Notes: generated from the sequence alone by a model not told the origin. A stretch of 64,000 nt of DNA from Chthoniobacterales bacterium (GCA_035274845.1 DATENU010000020.1:248001-312000), one strand, 5' to 3'; counted from the stretch's first letter, positions 25,154-34,223 are shown. Numbers and translations: made by a program.

Positions 25154-25191
25154 TTCACGTCGATTTCACGCTGACTTCAAAATGTTTTCAC
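25154..25191 (+). promoter_or_regulatory. CreB tag array: four TTCAC-type repeats at 11-bp spacing
   Basis: TTCAC begins at 25154 and 25165, TTCAA at 25176 and TTCAC at 25187, each exactly 11 bp after the last. Thus TTCAC-N6-TTCAC, the known E. coli CreB recognition tag, occurs here as an extended run. It lies 23 bp before the start codon of the VIT/vWA gene and just after the creBC-like pair, so it probably controls the exosortase genes. Confidence 0.82.
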
Positions 25192-25213
25192 ACGCCGTCG
25201 CCAGAGTGGCGGC

Positions 25214-27223
25214 ATGAAAACAAAAATCATCCTGACGGCGCTGCTGCTCGCGCTGCTGCCGATCAGTCAAATCCGAGCGAGCGAATCTGAAGATAATAAA
25301 GCGGACAAAACGCTCTCGCCCTATTTCCACGTGAAGACGGCCGAGACCAGCGTCGACGCGATGCCGCTCAAGTCCACCAACGTTCGCGCGACCATCGCGG
25401 GCGTCATTGCCGACGTGGTCGTGACGCAGACGTATTCGAATGCGGGCGGTGTGCCGCTGGAGGCGACCTATGTGTTTCCCGGTTCGACCCGCGCAGCCGT
25501 TTACGGAATGCAGATGAAGATCGGCGATCGTCTGCTGAAGGCGAAGGTAGAACCGCGCCAGGAAGCGCGCCGCACCTACGAGCAGGCAAAGACTGAAGGC
25601 AAGAGCGCGTCACTCCTCGAACAGCATCGCCCCAACGTCTTCCAAATGAACGTGGCCAATATCATGCCGGGCGACACCGTTGAAGTGGAGCTGCGTTACA
25701 CCGAGCTGCTCGTGCCGGACAGCGGTGAGTATTCCTTCATCTACCCGACGGTGGTGGGACCGCGTTACTCCAACCAGTCGGAGTCGACCGCGCCGGAGAC
25801 CGACAAATGGATTAAGAACCCGTATCTGATGAAAGGCGAGAAGTCGCCGGCGACCTTCAGCGTCGCGGTGGATATCGCAGCCGGGATGCCATTGCTGGAC
25901 TTTCGCTGTGAAACTCACGAGGTGAAACCGCAATTCACCGATCCGTCGCGGGCAACGATAACGCTTATGCCCGGCGACGCGACCGCGAACAACCGCGATT
26001 TTATTCTCAAGTACCGGCTGGCCGATTCCAAAATCGAGTCCGGCCTCCTCGTGAGCACGGGGGAGAAGGAAAACTTTTTCCTGCTCACGGTGCAACCGCC
26101 CAAGCGAAGCACGCCGGTAGCGTTGCCGCCGCGTGACTATGTCTTCGTGCTGGACGTTTCCGGATCGATGCACGGTTTCCCGATCCAAACCGCGAAGCAG
26201 TTGATCCGGCAGCTGTTCGGCACGCTCAAGCCTAACGATACTTTCAACGTGCTCCTGTTCTCAGGTGGCTCGACCGTCATTTCCCCCACGGAACTTGTTG
26301 CGACAAAGGAGAACCTCACGCGCGCCCTGGGCGTGATCGACCACGAGAAAGGGGGCGGTGGGACGGAGCTCTTGCCGGCGTTGGAGCAGGCGCTGGCCCT
26401 GCCGAATCCCAACGAAGCAGCGCGCAGCATAGTTGTCATTACAGATGGTTACGTCGATTGCGAAGCGAAGGCGTTCGACCTGATTCGCGGGAACCTGAAC
26501 CGCGCGAATCTGTTTGCCTTCGGAATCGGCTCCAGCGTGAACCGTCACCTGATCGAGGGAATGGCGCACGCCGGTGGTGGTGAGCCATTTGTCGTAACCA
26601 AACCCGAGGAAGCGGAGAGCGCGGTCGCGAAATTCCGCGATTACGTCGCCGCGCCACTGTTGACTCACGTCGCCGTCGACTTCGGCGGCTTCGATGTTTA
26701 CGACGTAGAGCCCCGTTCGGTGCCCGATCTCCTGGCCGACCGCCCCCTGGTCATTTTTGGCAAATGGAAAGGCAACGCGAGCGGAACGATCTCACTCCGC
26801 GGCAAGACCGGGGCCGGGGATTATCACGCCGAGTTCGCGCTCCAGGATGCGCGCTCGATGAGCGGGAGTAATGCGCTCATCTATCTCTGGGCGCGGACGC
26901 GTATCGCGGCGCTGGTAGACTTCGGACACGCTGGGCCGGAGGAGGAACGCGTAAAGGAGGTCACAAACCTCGGGCTCACCTACAATCTGCTCACGGCGTA
27001 CACTTCGTTCGTCGCCGTGGACGACATCGTGCGTAATCCCAACGGGAACGCCCAGACAGTGAAACAACCGTTGCCGATGCCGGCCGGAGTGGAAAACAGC
27101 GCCGTCGGCACACCGATTCACACCACCCCGGAGCCGGGAACGTGGGCTCTGTTCAGCGTCGTGGCAGTGGTCCTGGGCGCCCGCGTGTATCGCGCGAGGA
27201 AAACAAGATGCGCTCGGGCCTGA
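25214..27223 (+). CDS. VIT and von Willebrand factor A domain protein with PEP-CTERM sorting tail
   Basis: The 669-residue protein has a signal peptide (about 1-23), a VIT domain (about 40-170, with ATYVFPGSTRAAVYGMQMKI and EARRTYEQAK) and a vWA domain (about 305-480) whose metal-site motif is VFVLDVSGSMHG. The last 33 residues form a PEP-CTERM signal: PEPGTWALF, a hydrophobic helix, then RVYRARK. Such tails are cut by exosortases during export. The layout parallels the sortase-targeted VIT/vWA proteins of marine proteobacteria, but with an exosortase signal. It overlaps the exosortase gene by 16 bp. Confidence 0.92.
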   Translation: MKTKIILTALLLALLPISQIRASESEDNKADKTLSPYFHVKTAETSVDAMPLKSTNVRATIAGVIADVVVTQTYSNAGGVPLEATYVFPGSTRAAVYGMQMKIGDRLLKAKVEPRQEARRTYEQAKTEGKSASLLEQHRPNVFQMNVANIMPGDTVEVELRYTELLVPDSGEYSFIYPTVVGPRYSNQSESTAPETDKWIKNPYLMKGEKSPATFSVAVDIAAGMPLLDFRCETHEVKPQFTDPSRATITLMPGDATANNRDFILKYRLADSKIESGLLVSTGEKENFFLLTVQPPKRSTPVALPPRDYVFVLDVSGSMHGFPIQTAKQLIRQLFGTLKPNDTFNVLLFSGGSTVISPTELVATKENLTRALGVIDHEKGGGGTELLPALEQALALPNPNEAARSIVVITDGYVDCEAKAFDLIRGNLNRANLFAFGIGSSVNRHLIEGMAHAGGGEPFVVTKPEEAESAVAKFRDYVAAPLLTHVAVDFGGFDVYDVEPRSVPDLLADRPLVIFGKWKGNASGTISLRGKTGAGDYHAEFALQDARSMSGSNALIYLWARTRIAALVDFGHAGPEEERVKEVTNLGLTYNLLTAYTSFVAVDDIVRNPNGNAQTVKQPLPMPAGVENSAVGTPIHTTPEPGTWALFSVVAVVLGARVYRARKTRCARA

Positions 27224-27996
27224 TCAATCCGCCGCGGCTCATGCTCGCGGCTTTCGCGGTTGCGCTCTGGCCGGTGGGGCGTTGGTACGCTTTGCGCATG
27301 TTTGACGGCAGCGACGAACCCTACGGCCTCATCGCGCTCGGGACACTGGTGATCGTGCTCGTCAGAAAAGGATTCTCATTGCCGGATAGCGAACTGCGGT
27401 GGAGCTGCGCGGGCGGTCTCCTCCTCGGGTACGCGCTGTTGTATTCCGTGTTCTCGCCGCTGCCACGCGCGCTCGTGGCAGCGGCAGCGCTGGCGATCCT
27501 CCTTTTTCGTCAGCGCAACGTCGTCGCGCAAACGGCCCTGCTTGGCCTTTCCCTGCCGGTCGTGGCAACCGTGCAGTTTTATCTCGGCTTTCCGTTACGC
27601 GTAGTGGCGGCGGAAGCGTCGGTGCTGGTTCTGCGGGCCCTCCATTTGGAGGTTTCTCGCGAAGGCACCCTGCTGCACTGGCGCGGCGAAACCATTTTGG
27701 TCGACGCGCCCTGCAGCGGAGTCCGAATGCTCTGGTTTGGGCTCTATCTTGCCGCCGCTCTGGCGGCGCTGGGCCGACTCGATAACCGACGAAGCCTGGC
27801 CGCGCTGAGTGGAGCGCTCATCCTGGTTATCACGGCCAACGTCGTGCGCGCAACCGCGCTCTTCTTTAAGGAAACACAAATCGTTGCCCTGCCGGATTGG
27901 ACGCACACCGGTATCGGCGTCGTTCTCTTTGTCGCCGCCGTTCTTATCATCGTCCGCCTAACGAGAGCATTGTCACCATGCGTTTCCGCGACCTGA
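27208..27996 (+). CDS. Exosortase/archaeosortase family transpeptidase
   Basis: The 262-residue protein has about seven or eight membrane helices. It has the family's invariant residues: Cys169 in VDAPCSGVRML, Arg214 in ANVVRATALFF and His233 in DWTHTGIGVVLF. Exosortases cleave PEP-CTERM tails at the membrane and probably transfer the protein to a surface anchor. The start overlaps the PEP-CTERM substrate gene and the end overlaps the EpsI-like gene by 19 bp, so all three are translationally linked. I cannot assign the Xrt subtype from memory with confidence. Confidence 0.92.
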   Translation: MRSGLINPPRLMLAAFAVALWPVGRWYALRMFDGSDEPYGLIALGTLVIVLVRKGFSLPDSELRWSCAGGLLLGYALLYSVFSPLPRALVAAAALAILLFRQRNVVAQTALLGLSLPVVATVQFYLGFPLRVVAAEASVLVLRALHLEVSREGTLLHWRGETILVDAPCSGVRMLWFGLYLAAALAALGRLDNRRSLAALSGALILVITANVVRATALFFKETQIVALPDWTHTGIGVVLFVAAVLIIVRLTRALSPCVSAT

Positions 27997-28505
27997 TTAT
28001 TCGCTCGTCGTTCGCGGCCGCCTGCCTGGTCGCTGGCCTGGTGCCGTTGCGACCGGTCGCGCACGGCAGCCCGCCGCTTCGATTACCGGAGTGGCCGACC
28101 GGGTGGGATGGCCGCGAAATCTGGCAGATTCCCTTGAGCGGGAGCGACGAAAGGTTCGGTGAAAACTTTCCAGGCCGAATCGCGAAGTTTACCGATGGCC
28201 GACGCGAATTCATTTTCCGGTGGGTGACAATCGGGACGCGACAGTTGCACCCCAGCGCCGATTGCTTCCGTGGGGCGGGGTTCACGATTACGCCGCGACC
28301 GGCCTTTCGCGACCGGGAGGAAAGACAATGGAGTTCGTTTCTGGCCGGCCGCGATCAGCGCCAGCTTATTGTGCGCGAACGGATTGCCGACCGGCACGGC
28401 CACGAATGGACCGATGTCTCCTCGTGGTTTTGGAGCGTGGCCTTCGGTCAGACCCAGGGACCCTGGTTGAGCGTGACTGTGGTCGAGGCCGACGTTCCGC
28501 CTTGA
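27978..28505 (+). CDS. EpsI-like exosortase-associated protein
   Basis: The 175-residue protein has an N-terminal hydrophobic segment (about 5-28), then a region ending in QLHPSADCFRGAGFTI (His91, Cys96). This resembles the H-x4-C-x2-GAGW core of EpsI/DUF3485 proteins, which accompany exosortases either as separate genes or as C-terminal domains. A role in sorting or surface polymer export is inferred from that link. It is the last gene of the creBC-VIT-exosortase run. Confidence 0.75.
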   Translation: MRFRDLIIRSSFAAACLVAGLVPLRPVAHGSPPLRLPEWPTGWDGREIWQIPLSGSDERFGENFPGRIAKFTDGRREFIFRWVTIGTRQLHPSADCFRGAGFTITPRPAFRDREERQWSSFLAGRDQRQLIVRERIADRHGHEWTDVSSWFWSVAFGQTQGPWLSVTVVEADVPP

Positions 28506-28668
28506 TCGATAAAGGTTCGGAATGCGCTCTCTGCGCGGCCGGTGATTTTTGTCTTTGAGAAAGAGGACGAAAAAGAGAAGCTCGCCGGCACCGGTGAGAA
28601 TGATTGAGGGGGACGCAACACCGCTTCGGCCAGCAACGTGGTCCGCCGCGCGACCGCTCCGAAAAGCG

Positions 28669-29751
28669 ATGATTCGAAAAATGATTTCCGCAGCGGGAGC
28701 GGCGTTCGTCGCCGCGCTTTGCCTTGCTCTGCTTTCCTGTCATTCGCCTAATCGCGAGGCGAACGCGGCCGCGGTCCATTTCGCCTATTCGTGGGAGCAG
28801 ACGATCCGGGTGCTCGGTCTGCAGGATTTGTCCGATCTCAAGGCGGTCGAGACGCAGTCCCGCAATCTCGATCCGGAGCGCGTCGCCCTGCGAGCCTTGG
28901 GCTCGGAGACGATGCGGGCCGAAGGGGACCAGCTCGACAACCTCGTTCTCTACGTTGCCCGGACCCTGGACGAAAATATCCGGGTCAACTCAGCCCGGTC
29001 GGAATCGGCCGTGTCCCGCGCGCCGATTGCCGTGGATTTTGCAAATCCTTCGCTCAACAAACTCCTCGGGCTCGATCCGAAGGAGGGCGATAACAATCCG
29101 CCAAAAGCCCTGGCTGCGCTTCATGAAGCAATCATTCGCTTCGCCGACAAGACAGGGGTTGGAAAGGAATTCAAAGAGGCGCTCGAGCAGCGGAACCAGG
29201 CCGACGCCGCACAGGGCGGCGGCGGACCTGTTACGACCGAGCTGAGCTGGCTGGAGATCAGGGAGGAAAAAGTTCGAGCGAGCAGGAAAAAGGCGGCGAG
29301 CTTGGCCAGTCAGCGCGACAAAGTCGAAAAAGACGCGGCGGCGGCGAATGCGCCGGTGGGATTCGCGGGTGCGAAATGGCTGATGCACCCCGACGAGGTC
29401 AGGCACGTCCGACCCAACACTACCGTCGACGCTGATGGCGACCTGGTGGAGTCGATGGAATGGCTCGGTCGTCCCGCCCGGGTCTGGTACAACTTCAGTA
29501 ACGATTTTTTGGTGATGGTCAGTATCTCTTTCGGCCGCGCATCGGAGGCGGAATTCGCCATGACCCAGGGTTTTTTGCAGGGCCTCTACGGACGAATGCC
29601 CGCCGCTGATAAGACGGAGAAATATCTTCTTTCTTCGCATTACACCACCGGTCTCACGAGCGGCCACATTGTCCGCTTCTCCATTTCCCACGTCCTGGGA
29701 ACGCCGCCGGCCAGTGTGGAGCTGGTGGTTTATTCTCGCGAAGATTTCTGA
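28669..29751 (+). CDS. Predicted lipoprotein, paralogue A
   Basis: The 360-residue protein has a lipobox-like LALLSCHS (Cys about 25) after a hydrophobic signal. A helical, charged middle follows, with a likely coiled coil at about 195-235 (KVRASRKKAASLASQRDKVE). The C-terminal beta-rich part begins near PVGFAGAKWLMHPDEV and ends VELVVYSREDF. It is clearly paralogous to the gene at 30863-31936, which ends LELVIYSREDL. I recognise no named family. ATG 28669 was chosen for its signal peptide. Confidence 0.75.
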   Translation: MIRKMISAAGAAFVAALCLALLSCHSPNREANAAAVHFAYSWEQTIRVLGLQDLSDLKAVETQSRNLDPERVALRALGSETMRAEGDQLDNLVLYVARTLDENIRVNSARSESAVSRAPIAVDFANPSLNKLLGLDPKEGDNNPPKALAALHEAIIRFADKTGVGKEFKEALEQRNQADAAQGGGGPVTTELSWLEIREEKVRASRKKAASLASQRDKVEKDAAAANAPVGFAGAKWLMHPDEVRHVRPNTTVDADGDLVESMEWLGRPARVWYNFSNDFLVMVSISFGRASEAEFAMTQGFLQGLYGRMPAADKTEKYLLSSHYTTGLTSGHIVRFSISHVLGTPPASVELVVYSREDF

Positions 29752-29773
29752 TCTCGATGCGGGAAGAGACCGC

Positions 29774-29802
29774 CCGCGAATGGACGCGAATAAACGCGAA
29801 TG
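29774..29802. repeat. CGCGAAT-type degenerate tandem repeat
   Basis: Three CGCGAAT words occur at about 10-11 bp spacing (CGCGAATGGA, CGCGAATAAA, CGCGAATG). A single such word recurs at 40181, before the third palindromic repeat. Confidence 0.6.
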
Positions 29803-29953
29803 AATCGTAGGAACGGCGTGCTGCGTCGTCCGAGGGATGGAGACGGCCTGCCTTCAGGCCGTTGGGGGAAGCGCGGTTGTTGGAAGAAAGGCAGCAGCGG
29901 CGCTTTCCGTCTCCGGCACGAAGGCGTGCCGGCTCCATAGTGGAAAATCAGGA
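29803..29953. repeat. Intergenic palindromes ACGGCCTG-CCTT-CAGGCCGT and CCGGCACG-AAGG-CGTGCCGG
   Basis: Two perfect 8-bp stems with 4-base loops lie between convergent genes, enclosed by a weaker outer pairing (ATGGAG / CTCCAT). No coding function is seen. Confidence 0.6.
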
Positions 29954-30739
29954 TTAATCCAGCAACTCAACCGGATCGCCTTTCCGCACGAGACCTTCAA
30001 TGAGCACGGCGCCGTAGAGGCCGGCTTTGCCATCGTGGTTTTGGGCGACTGCCTTCAACACCTGCGGTGACTTCTCAGCCGTCTCCGGATCGAGTGTGAT
30101 CATCATGCAGCGGCCATCGCGTTTGACTATGGAAGCGACGACTTTCGAGCCAAGGCGTAGCGATCGTCCCACGAAGTCGTCCTCCGCGAAGGCCGGGAGG
30201 CCGGGAAGGTCCAGATAGACGTTGGCGCGGAACTGCCGCTTATCGATTGACGTCCCGGATTCTTCGGCCAGTTGGCGAGCTGTTTGCAGCGAGAAAAAAG
30301 AAACTGGCGCGCAATCGGTTAGGCTACGATCGGACCGAATGAGCCTGATCTCGTGGAGATGATTAATTCCCGCGCGCAGATTCTCGATCAAGGCTGGGTC
30401 ATCAATCGCGAAGACTTTTCCGTCCGGGCTTTCCACATCGAGCCCCATCTCCGCCGCGGCCGCGGGAAGGGGCCACGCGCCGTTTTCCTCGGCCTCGAGC
30501 AGGTTGATCGGCCGGGCCGCTTGGGCGCCGGCGCGGAAACAGGCCCGGTAGCGAATCATCTGGCGCTGGTCGCGTCCGGTGAAATAGGGAAAGCCCGGGG
30601 GAGCGCCGGAACTGCAAAAGGCAAAAAGGCGGTCGCCATAGACTCCGGCATAACCCGCGAACAGTTCGTCGAGCTCTTCGCCCTTCATGCTCTTTACGGG
30701 GTAACGCCAAAGACTGTCGATGGTCCCGATGACGCTCAC
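29954..30739 (-). CDS. MOSC domain protein
   Basis: The 261-residue protein (from GTG 30739) begins SVIGTIDSLWRYPVKSMKG, the N-terminal beta-barrel signature that precedes MOSC domains. The MOSC core follows, with SVSFFSLQTA-like PVSFFSLQTARQLAEESG, RQFRANVYLDLPG, FVGRSLRLGS and the cysteine in KRDGRCMMITLDPET. MOSC proteins handle molybdenum cofactor sulfur chemistry or N-hydroxylated substrates. The frame extends to 30835 with a hydrophobic leader, an alternative start. It interrupts two paralogous lipoprotein genes and is transcribed against them. Confidence 0.87.
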   Translation of the reverse strand: MSVIGTIDSLWRYPVKSMKGEELDELFAGYAGVYGDRLFAFCSSGAPPGFPYFTGRDQRQMIRYRACFRAGAQAARPINLLEAEENGAWPLPAAAAEMGLDVESPDGKVFAIDDPALIENLRAGINHLHEIRLIRSDRSLTDCAPVSFFSLQTARQLAEESGTSIDKRQFRANVYLDLPGLPAFAEDDFVGRSLRLGSKVVASIVKRDGRCMMITLDPETAEKSPQVLKAVAQNHDGKAGLYGAVLIEGLVRKGDPVELLD

Positions 30740-30862
30740 AGCGCACGGTAGAAAACCGATGGACCAAAGTAAAAGCACAAATCCAGTCGCTCTGCTTAAG
30801 GCGGCAACGGGACGTTTTTCCAAGATTCCTTTCAATCCGATAATCCGCTAGAAGGGCCCAGG

Positions 30863-31936
30863 ATGGAAAAAATCTCGCGAACGAGTCTGGCGTTCCTGGT
30901 GGCTATATGCCTCGGCCTGATTTCATGCGGGGAATCATCCAAAGGCCAGCGGGCAGCGGTCCAGTACGCATTCTCGTGCACGCAAGTAGTTAAATTCCTC
31001 GGCTTCGGTTCCATGTCCGATTTACGGGAGGTCGAGAAACAATCCCGAGGTATGGACCGGGAGCGGGAGGGGCTTCGCGCCGATGCTTCCGAGCGAGCAC
31101 AGGAAGAAGCGCGCCAGCTGGATGCGCTCATTCTTTACGTCGCGAAATGCCTGGACCAAAATATCAGGGACAACGCCGCGCGACCTGAAGCGGAGGCTGC
31201 GGCCGGCCCTCTTCCGGTGGTTTTCCCGAATGCCGCCTACAATCAACTTCTTGGACTCGATCCGAAAAATGGGGACGACAGCGCGCAACGATCGCTAACC
31301 GCGCTTCACGCTGCTATTCATCGTTTCGCGGAGAAGGTTGGAGTCGATGGCGATTTTAAGGACGCCTTGCAACGCAGAGCAGAATCGGACGCCGCTCAAA
31401 GCAGTCGAAAGCCGGCCGCACCCGAAAAGACCTGGAAACAGGTCCGCGAAGAAAAGCTCGGAATTATGCGAGCAAAGAAGGCGGCTTTGATTGCCGAGCG
31501 CGGCCAGGTGGAAAAACAGGCCCTTGAGGCGAAGGCGCCGGTGGGATTCGGGCCAGCCAGGTGGTTGATGTATCAGGAGGAGGTGAAAAAGGTTTGTCCC
31601 AACGCAACTCCCGACTCGGAGGGCAACCTGGAGGAGAAAATGCAATGGCTGGATCGCCCCGTAAAAGTGGAATACAAATTCGAGAACGGTTTCCTGGTTA
31701 ACATCATGGTCTCCTTCGAAGACCCGGGGACGAAAGCCACTTTCTCTGCGACGCAGCAGTTCCTGCAAGGCACCTACAAAATGTCGAATCCCAAACCGAT
31801 GGAGACGTTGGCCCTGACCTCGACTTACTCGACCGGTATTCTGAAGCCCCACCTTATCCGGTTTACGATCTTCCACGCGCTCGGCAATACCGCTTCCGGG
31901 TTGGAGCTCGTTATTTACTCGCGAGAGGATCTGTAG
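30863..31936 (+). CDS. Predicted lipoprotein, paralogue B
   Basis: The 357-residue protein has a signal with lipobox GLISCGES (Cys about 22). It aligns along its length with the gene at 28669-29751. Shared blocks are QVVKFLGF/QTIRVLGL, LNKLLGLDPK/YNQLLGLDPK, APVGF-GPARWLM and the C-terminal YSREDL. The middle is helical with likely coiled coil. The function is unknown. A secreted LprI-like gene follows after 19 bp. Confidence 0.78.
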   Translation: MEKISRTSLAFLVAICLGLISCGESSKGQRAAVQYAFSCTQVVKFLGFGSMSDLREVEKQSRGMDREREGLRADASERAQEEARQLDALILYVAKCLDQNIRDNAARPEAEAAAGPLPVVFPNAAYNQLLGLDPKNGDDSAQRSLTALHAAIHRFAEKVGVDGDFKDALQRRAESDAAQSSRKPAAPEKTWKQVREEKLGIMRAKKAALIAERGQVEKQALEAKAPVGFGPARWLMYQEEVKKVCPNATPDSEGNLEEKMQWLDRPVKVEYKFENGFLVNIMVSFEDPGTKATFSATQQFLQGTYKMSNPKPMETLALTSTYSTGILKPHLIRFTIFHALGNTASGLELVIYSREDL

Positions 31937-31955
31937 TTGGTAAGACTCGGATAGG

Positions 31956-32849
31956 ATGGGACCTCGTAAATCTGCTGTTTGGTTCGCTCTGGCGACGACG
32001 GTGCTGGCCAGGCCGGCAACATCAGCCGGCGGTGAGTTCAAGCGGTTTCCGGAAACGATTTCGCCCGACGGCGCTTATGTCCTGGCCTGGGGAGCGGGTG
32101 GAGAACAGGCTGGGGATACGGCGCAATTTACCGAGGTTCCCTACGAGAACGACGATTTCGACCAGGCGAACGTCGACGCGGATGTAAACAACTATTTGGT
32201 CGAGACAGCTACGAACAAGATCGTCGCGACCATTCCCGGCTTTTCCTATTTTGCCGGGCCGAATCTCCGCAAGAACCGATCGGGCCTCAACATCGCCTGG
32301 ACGCCCGATGCGCAGTCCGGGCTGGGAATATTCGATGGGCGCTGGAGTTCGGAAGCCGTGGTCTGGATCGAACCGCGAACGCGCAAGATGGTGGATGTGC
32401 AGGAGCAGCTTGCGAAAGGCTTTATGACTGTGCTGCACAAGAACGAGAAGCGCTTCAAGACCGTCGAGGTCCGATTCTTTGGGGCCGTGATTCCCAAGCC
32501 AGGGGTCCTTGTTATCCGCGCTTCCGGCTCAATCCCGAAAGAAGATGAAACCGCCGATTATGCGCTGAAGTTCACTATCACCGGAGCAGGCGACAAGGTT
32601 CAATTCCATCTGCAAAGTGGCCGGCGTCTGCCGGAGGAGTCGAGGGCCCTTCCCAGTGATCCGGAAGAGGAGTTAAACCGGGTTTACACCAAGGTGCGGA
32701 GCAGCTTGTCGCCCCGCGACCGCGATACCTTGCGCGACGAGCAAACGCGCTGGCTGAAATTGCGCGAGCAAATCGCCAACGACAATAGCCGGGAACGATT
32801 CACTCAGCACCGGATCGAAGAGTTGCACTCTCTGGAAGTTTCCAAATAA
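31956..32849 (+). CDS. Secreted protein with C-terminal LprI-like domain
   Basis: The 297-residue protein has a signal peptide (about 1-24). Its N-terminal part is beta-rich and resembles secreted SPDGAYVLAW-type propeller blades. The C-terminal part (about 220-295) fits the lysozyme-inhibitor LprI/DUF1311 pattern: LNRVYTKVRSSLSPRDRDTL, EQTRWLKLRE, then a late Arg/His helix. The cysteines usual in that family are missing, so inhibitor function is doubtful. It probably shares a transcript with the upstream lipoprotein. Confidence 0.68.
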   Translation: MGPRKSAVWFALATTVLARPATSAGGEFKRFPETISPDGAYVLAWGAGGEQAGDTAQFTEVPYENDDFDQANVDADVNNYLVETATNKIVATIPGFSYFAGPNLRKNRSGLNIAWTPDAQSGLGIFDGRWSSEAVVWIEPRTRKMVDVQEQLAKGFMTVLHKNEKRFKTVEVRFFGAVIPKPGVLVIRASGSIPKEDETADYALKFTITGAGDKVQFHLQSGRRLPEESRALPSDPEEELNRVYTKVRSSLSPRDRDTLRDEQTRWLKLREQIANDNSRERFTQHRIEELHSLEVSK

Positions 32850-32915
32850 GGGAAATGCTGGCCGGCCGAGAAGGAAGGTGCAGAACGAGTTTGAAGCGCG
32901 ATAGTTCCAGCCTTC

Positions 32916-34223
32916 ATGCCTTTTCGCGCTCTCCACCTTTCACCTCAAATCTTGCAGGCGGTTCTTGAGGCCGGCTACACAGAGCCCACTCCGATTCAGG
33001 TCGCGGCCATTCCGCCCATTCTCGCCGGACAGGACCTGATCGGCATCGCGCAAACCGGGACCGGAAAGACAGCGGCGTTTGTGCTGCCGATTTTGACGAA
33101 GCTCGCCGGCTCGCTCCAAAGCGGGCAAAGGCGTGGCACGCGTGCCCTCGTGGTTGCGCCTACTCGCGAGTTGGTCGTGCAGATAGAGGAGAATGTCCGC
33201 GCTTACGCGAAACACCTTCCTTTACGAATGGCGACGGTTTTCGGCGGCGTCAGCGAGCGCCCTCAGCTCGAGGCCCTGCGTTCCGGAGTCGAGTTGGTGG
33301 TCGCGACCCCGGGCCGGCTAATCGATTTAATGGGCCAACGCGCCGCCAACTTTTCCGGGCTCGAATTCCTCGTGCTGGACGAGGCGGACCGAATGCTCGA
33401 CATGGGATTTCTTCCGCCCATCCGCCAGATCGTGAAGGCGCTGCCGCGAAACCGCCAAACCCTCATGTTCTCCGCGACGCTTTCGCGTGAGATCGAGAAA
33501 CTTACCCACGAGTTTCAGCGTTCGCCGAAGATTGTTGAAATCGGCCGGCGCGCTAACCCGGCCGACACGGTCACGCAGTTTGCCTACGAGGTGTCGTCGC
33601 ACTTGAGGCCGGCGCTCCTGCTCCATCTCCTGGGGGACCCGCAGTTCGACACGGTCCTGGTTTTCACGCGGACCAAGCGCGGGGCCGATCGAATCGCACG
33701 CCGTCTCGAAAGCAGTGGAATCAAAACCGGAACGATCCATTCCAACCGCTCCCAAAATCAGCGGCTGCGCGCACTGAAGGATTTCAAGTCGGGCGCAGTC
33801 CGGGTTTTGGTGGCTACGGACATCGCCGCGCGCGGTATCGACGTGGATGGGATTTCGCACGTGGTGAACTACGATTTCCCCATGCACCCGGAGGATTACG
33901 TCCATCGCATCGGACGCACCGGCCGCGCTCTCGCCATTGGCGACGCGATCAGCTTTATCACCGCGGAAGATCACGGCCCGTTGCGCTCGCTCGAACGTTT
34001 CATTGGGCGCGGCATCGTGCGCAGACGCGCGGAAGGCTTCGACTACAACGCGCCCGCTCCGCCACGGGAAGAGAGGGGCAGAGGAGAGCGACGGCTTTCT
34101 CCACCGAAGTTAGAACCGAAATCCCCAGGGAATTCGCCGCGCGGGAGCGGTGACGCGGCGCAACGCAAGACCGGGTGGCGGCCGCGCCGCTTTTCTTCGA
34201 ATCGCCGCTCACGAGGACGGTAG
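32916..34223 (+). CDS. rhlE: DEAD-box RNA helicase, RhlE type
   Basis: The 435-residue protein has all core helicase motifs: the Q motif YTEPTPIQ, Walker A AQTGTGKT (45-52), PTRELVVQ, TPGRL, DEAD (155-158), SAT (186-188), and in the second RecA domain VLVFTRTK, TDIAARGIDVD and HRIGRTGRA. The basic, Arg/Pro-rich tail (about 370-435) is typical of RhlE and aids RNA binding. It likely acts in ribosome maturation or RNA turnover. Confidence 0.92.
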   Translation: MPFRALHLSPQILQAVLEAGYTEPTPIQVAAIPPILAGQDLIGIAQTGTGKTAAFVLPILTKLAGSLQSGQRRGTRALVVAPTRELVVQIEENVRAYAKHLPLRMATVFGGVSERPQLEALRSGVELVVATPGRLIDLMGQRAANFSGLEFLVLDEADRMLDMGFLPPIRQIVKALPRNRQTLMFSATLSREIEKLTHEFQRSPKIVEIGRRANPADTVTQFAYEVSSHLRPALLLHLLGDPQFDTVLVFTRTKRGADRIARRLESSGIKTGTIHSNRSQNQRLRALKDFKSGAVRVLVATDIAARGIDVDGISHVVNYDFPMHPEDYVHRIGRTGRALAIGDAISFITAEDHGPLRSLERFIGRGIVRRRAEGFDYNAPAPPREERGRGERRLSPPKLEPKSPGNSPRGSGDAAQRKTGWRPRRFSSNRRSRGR

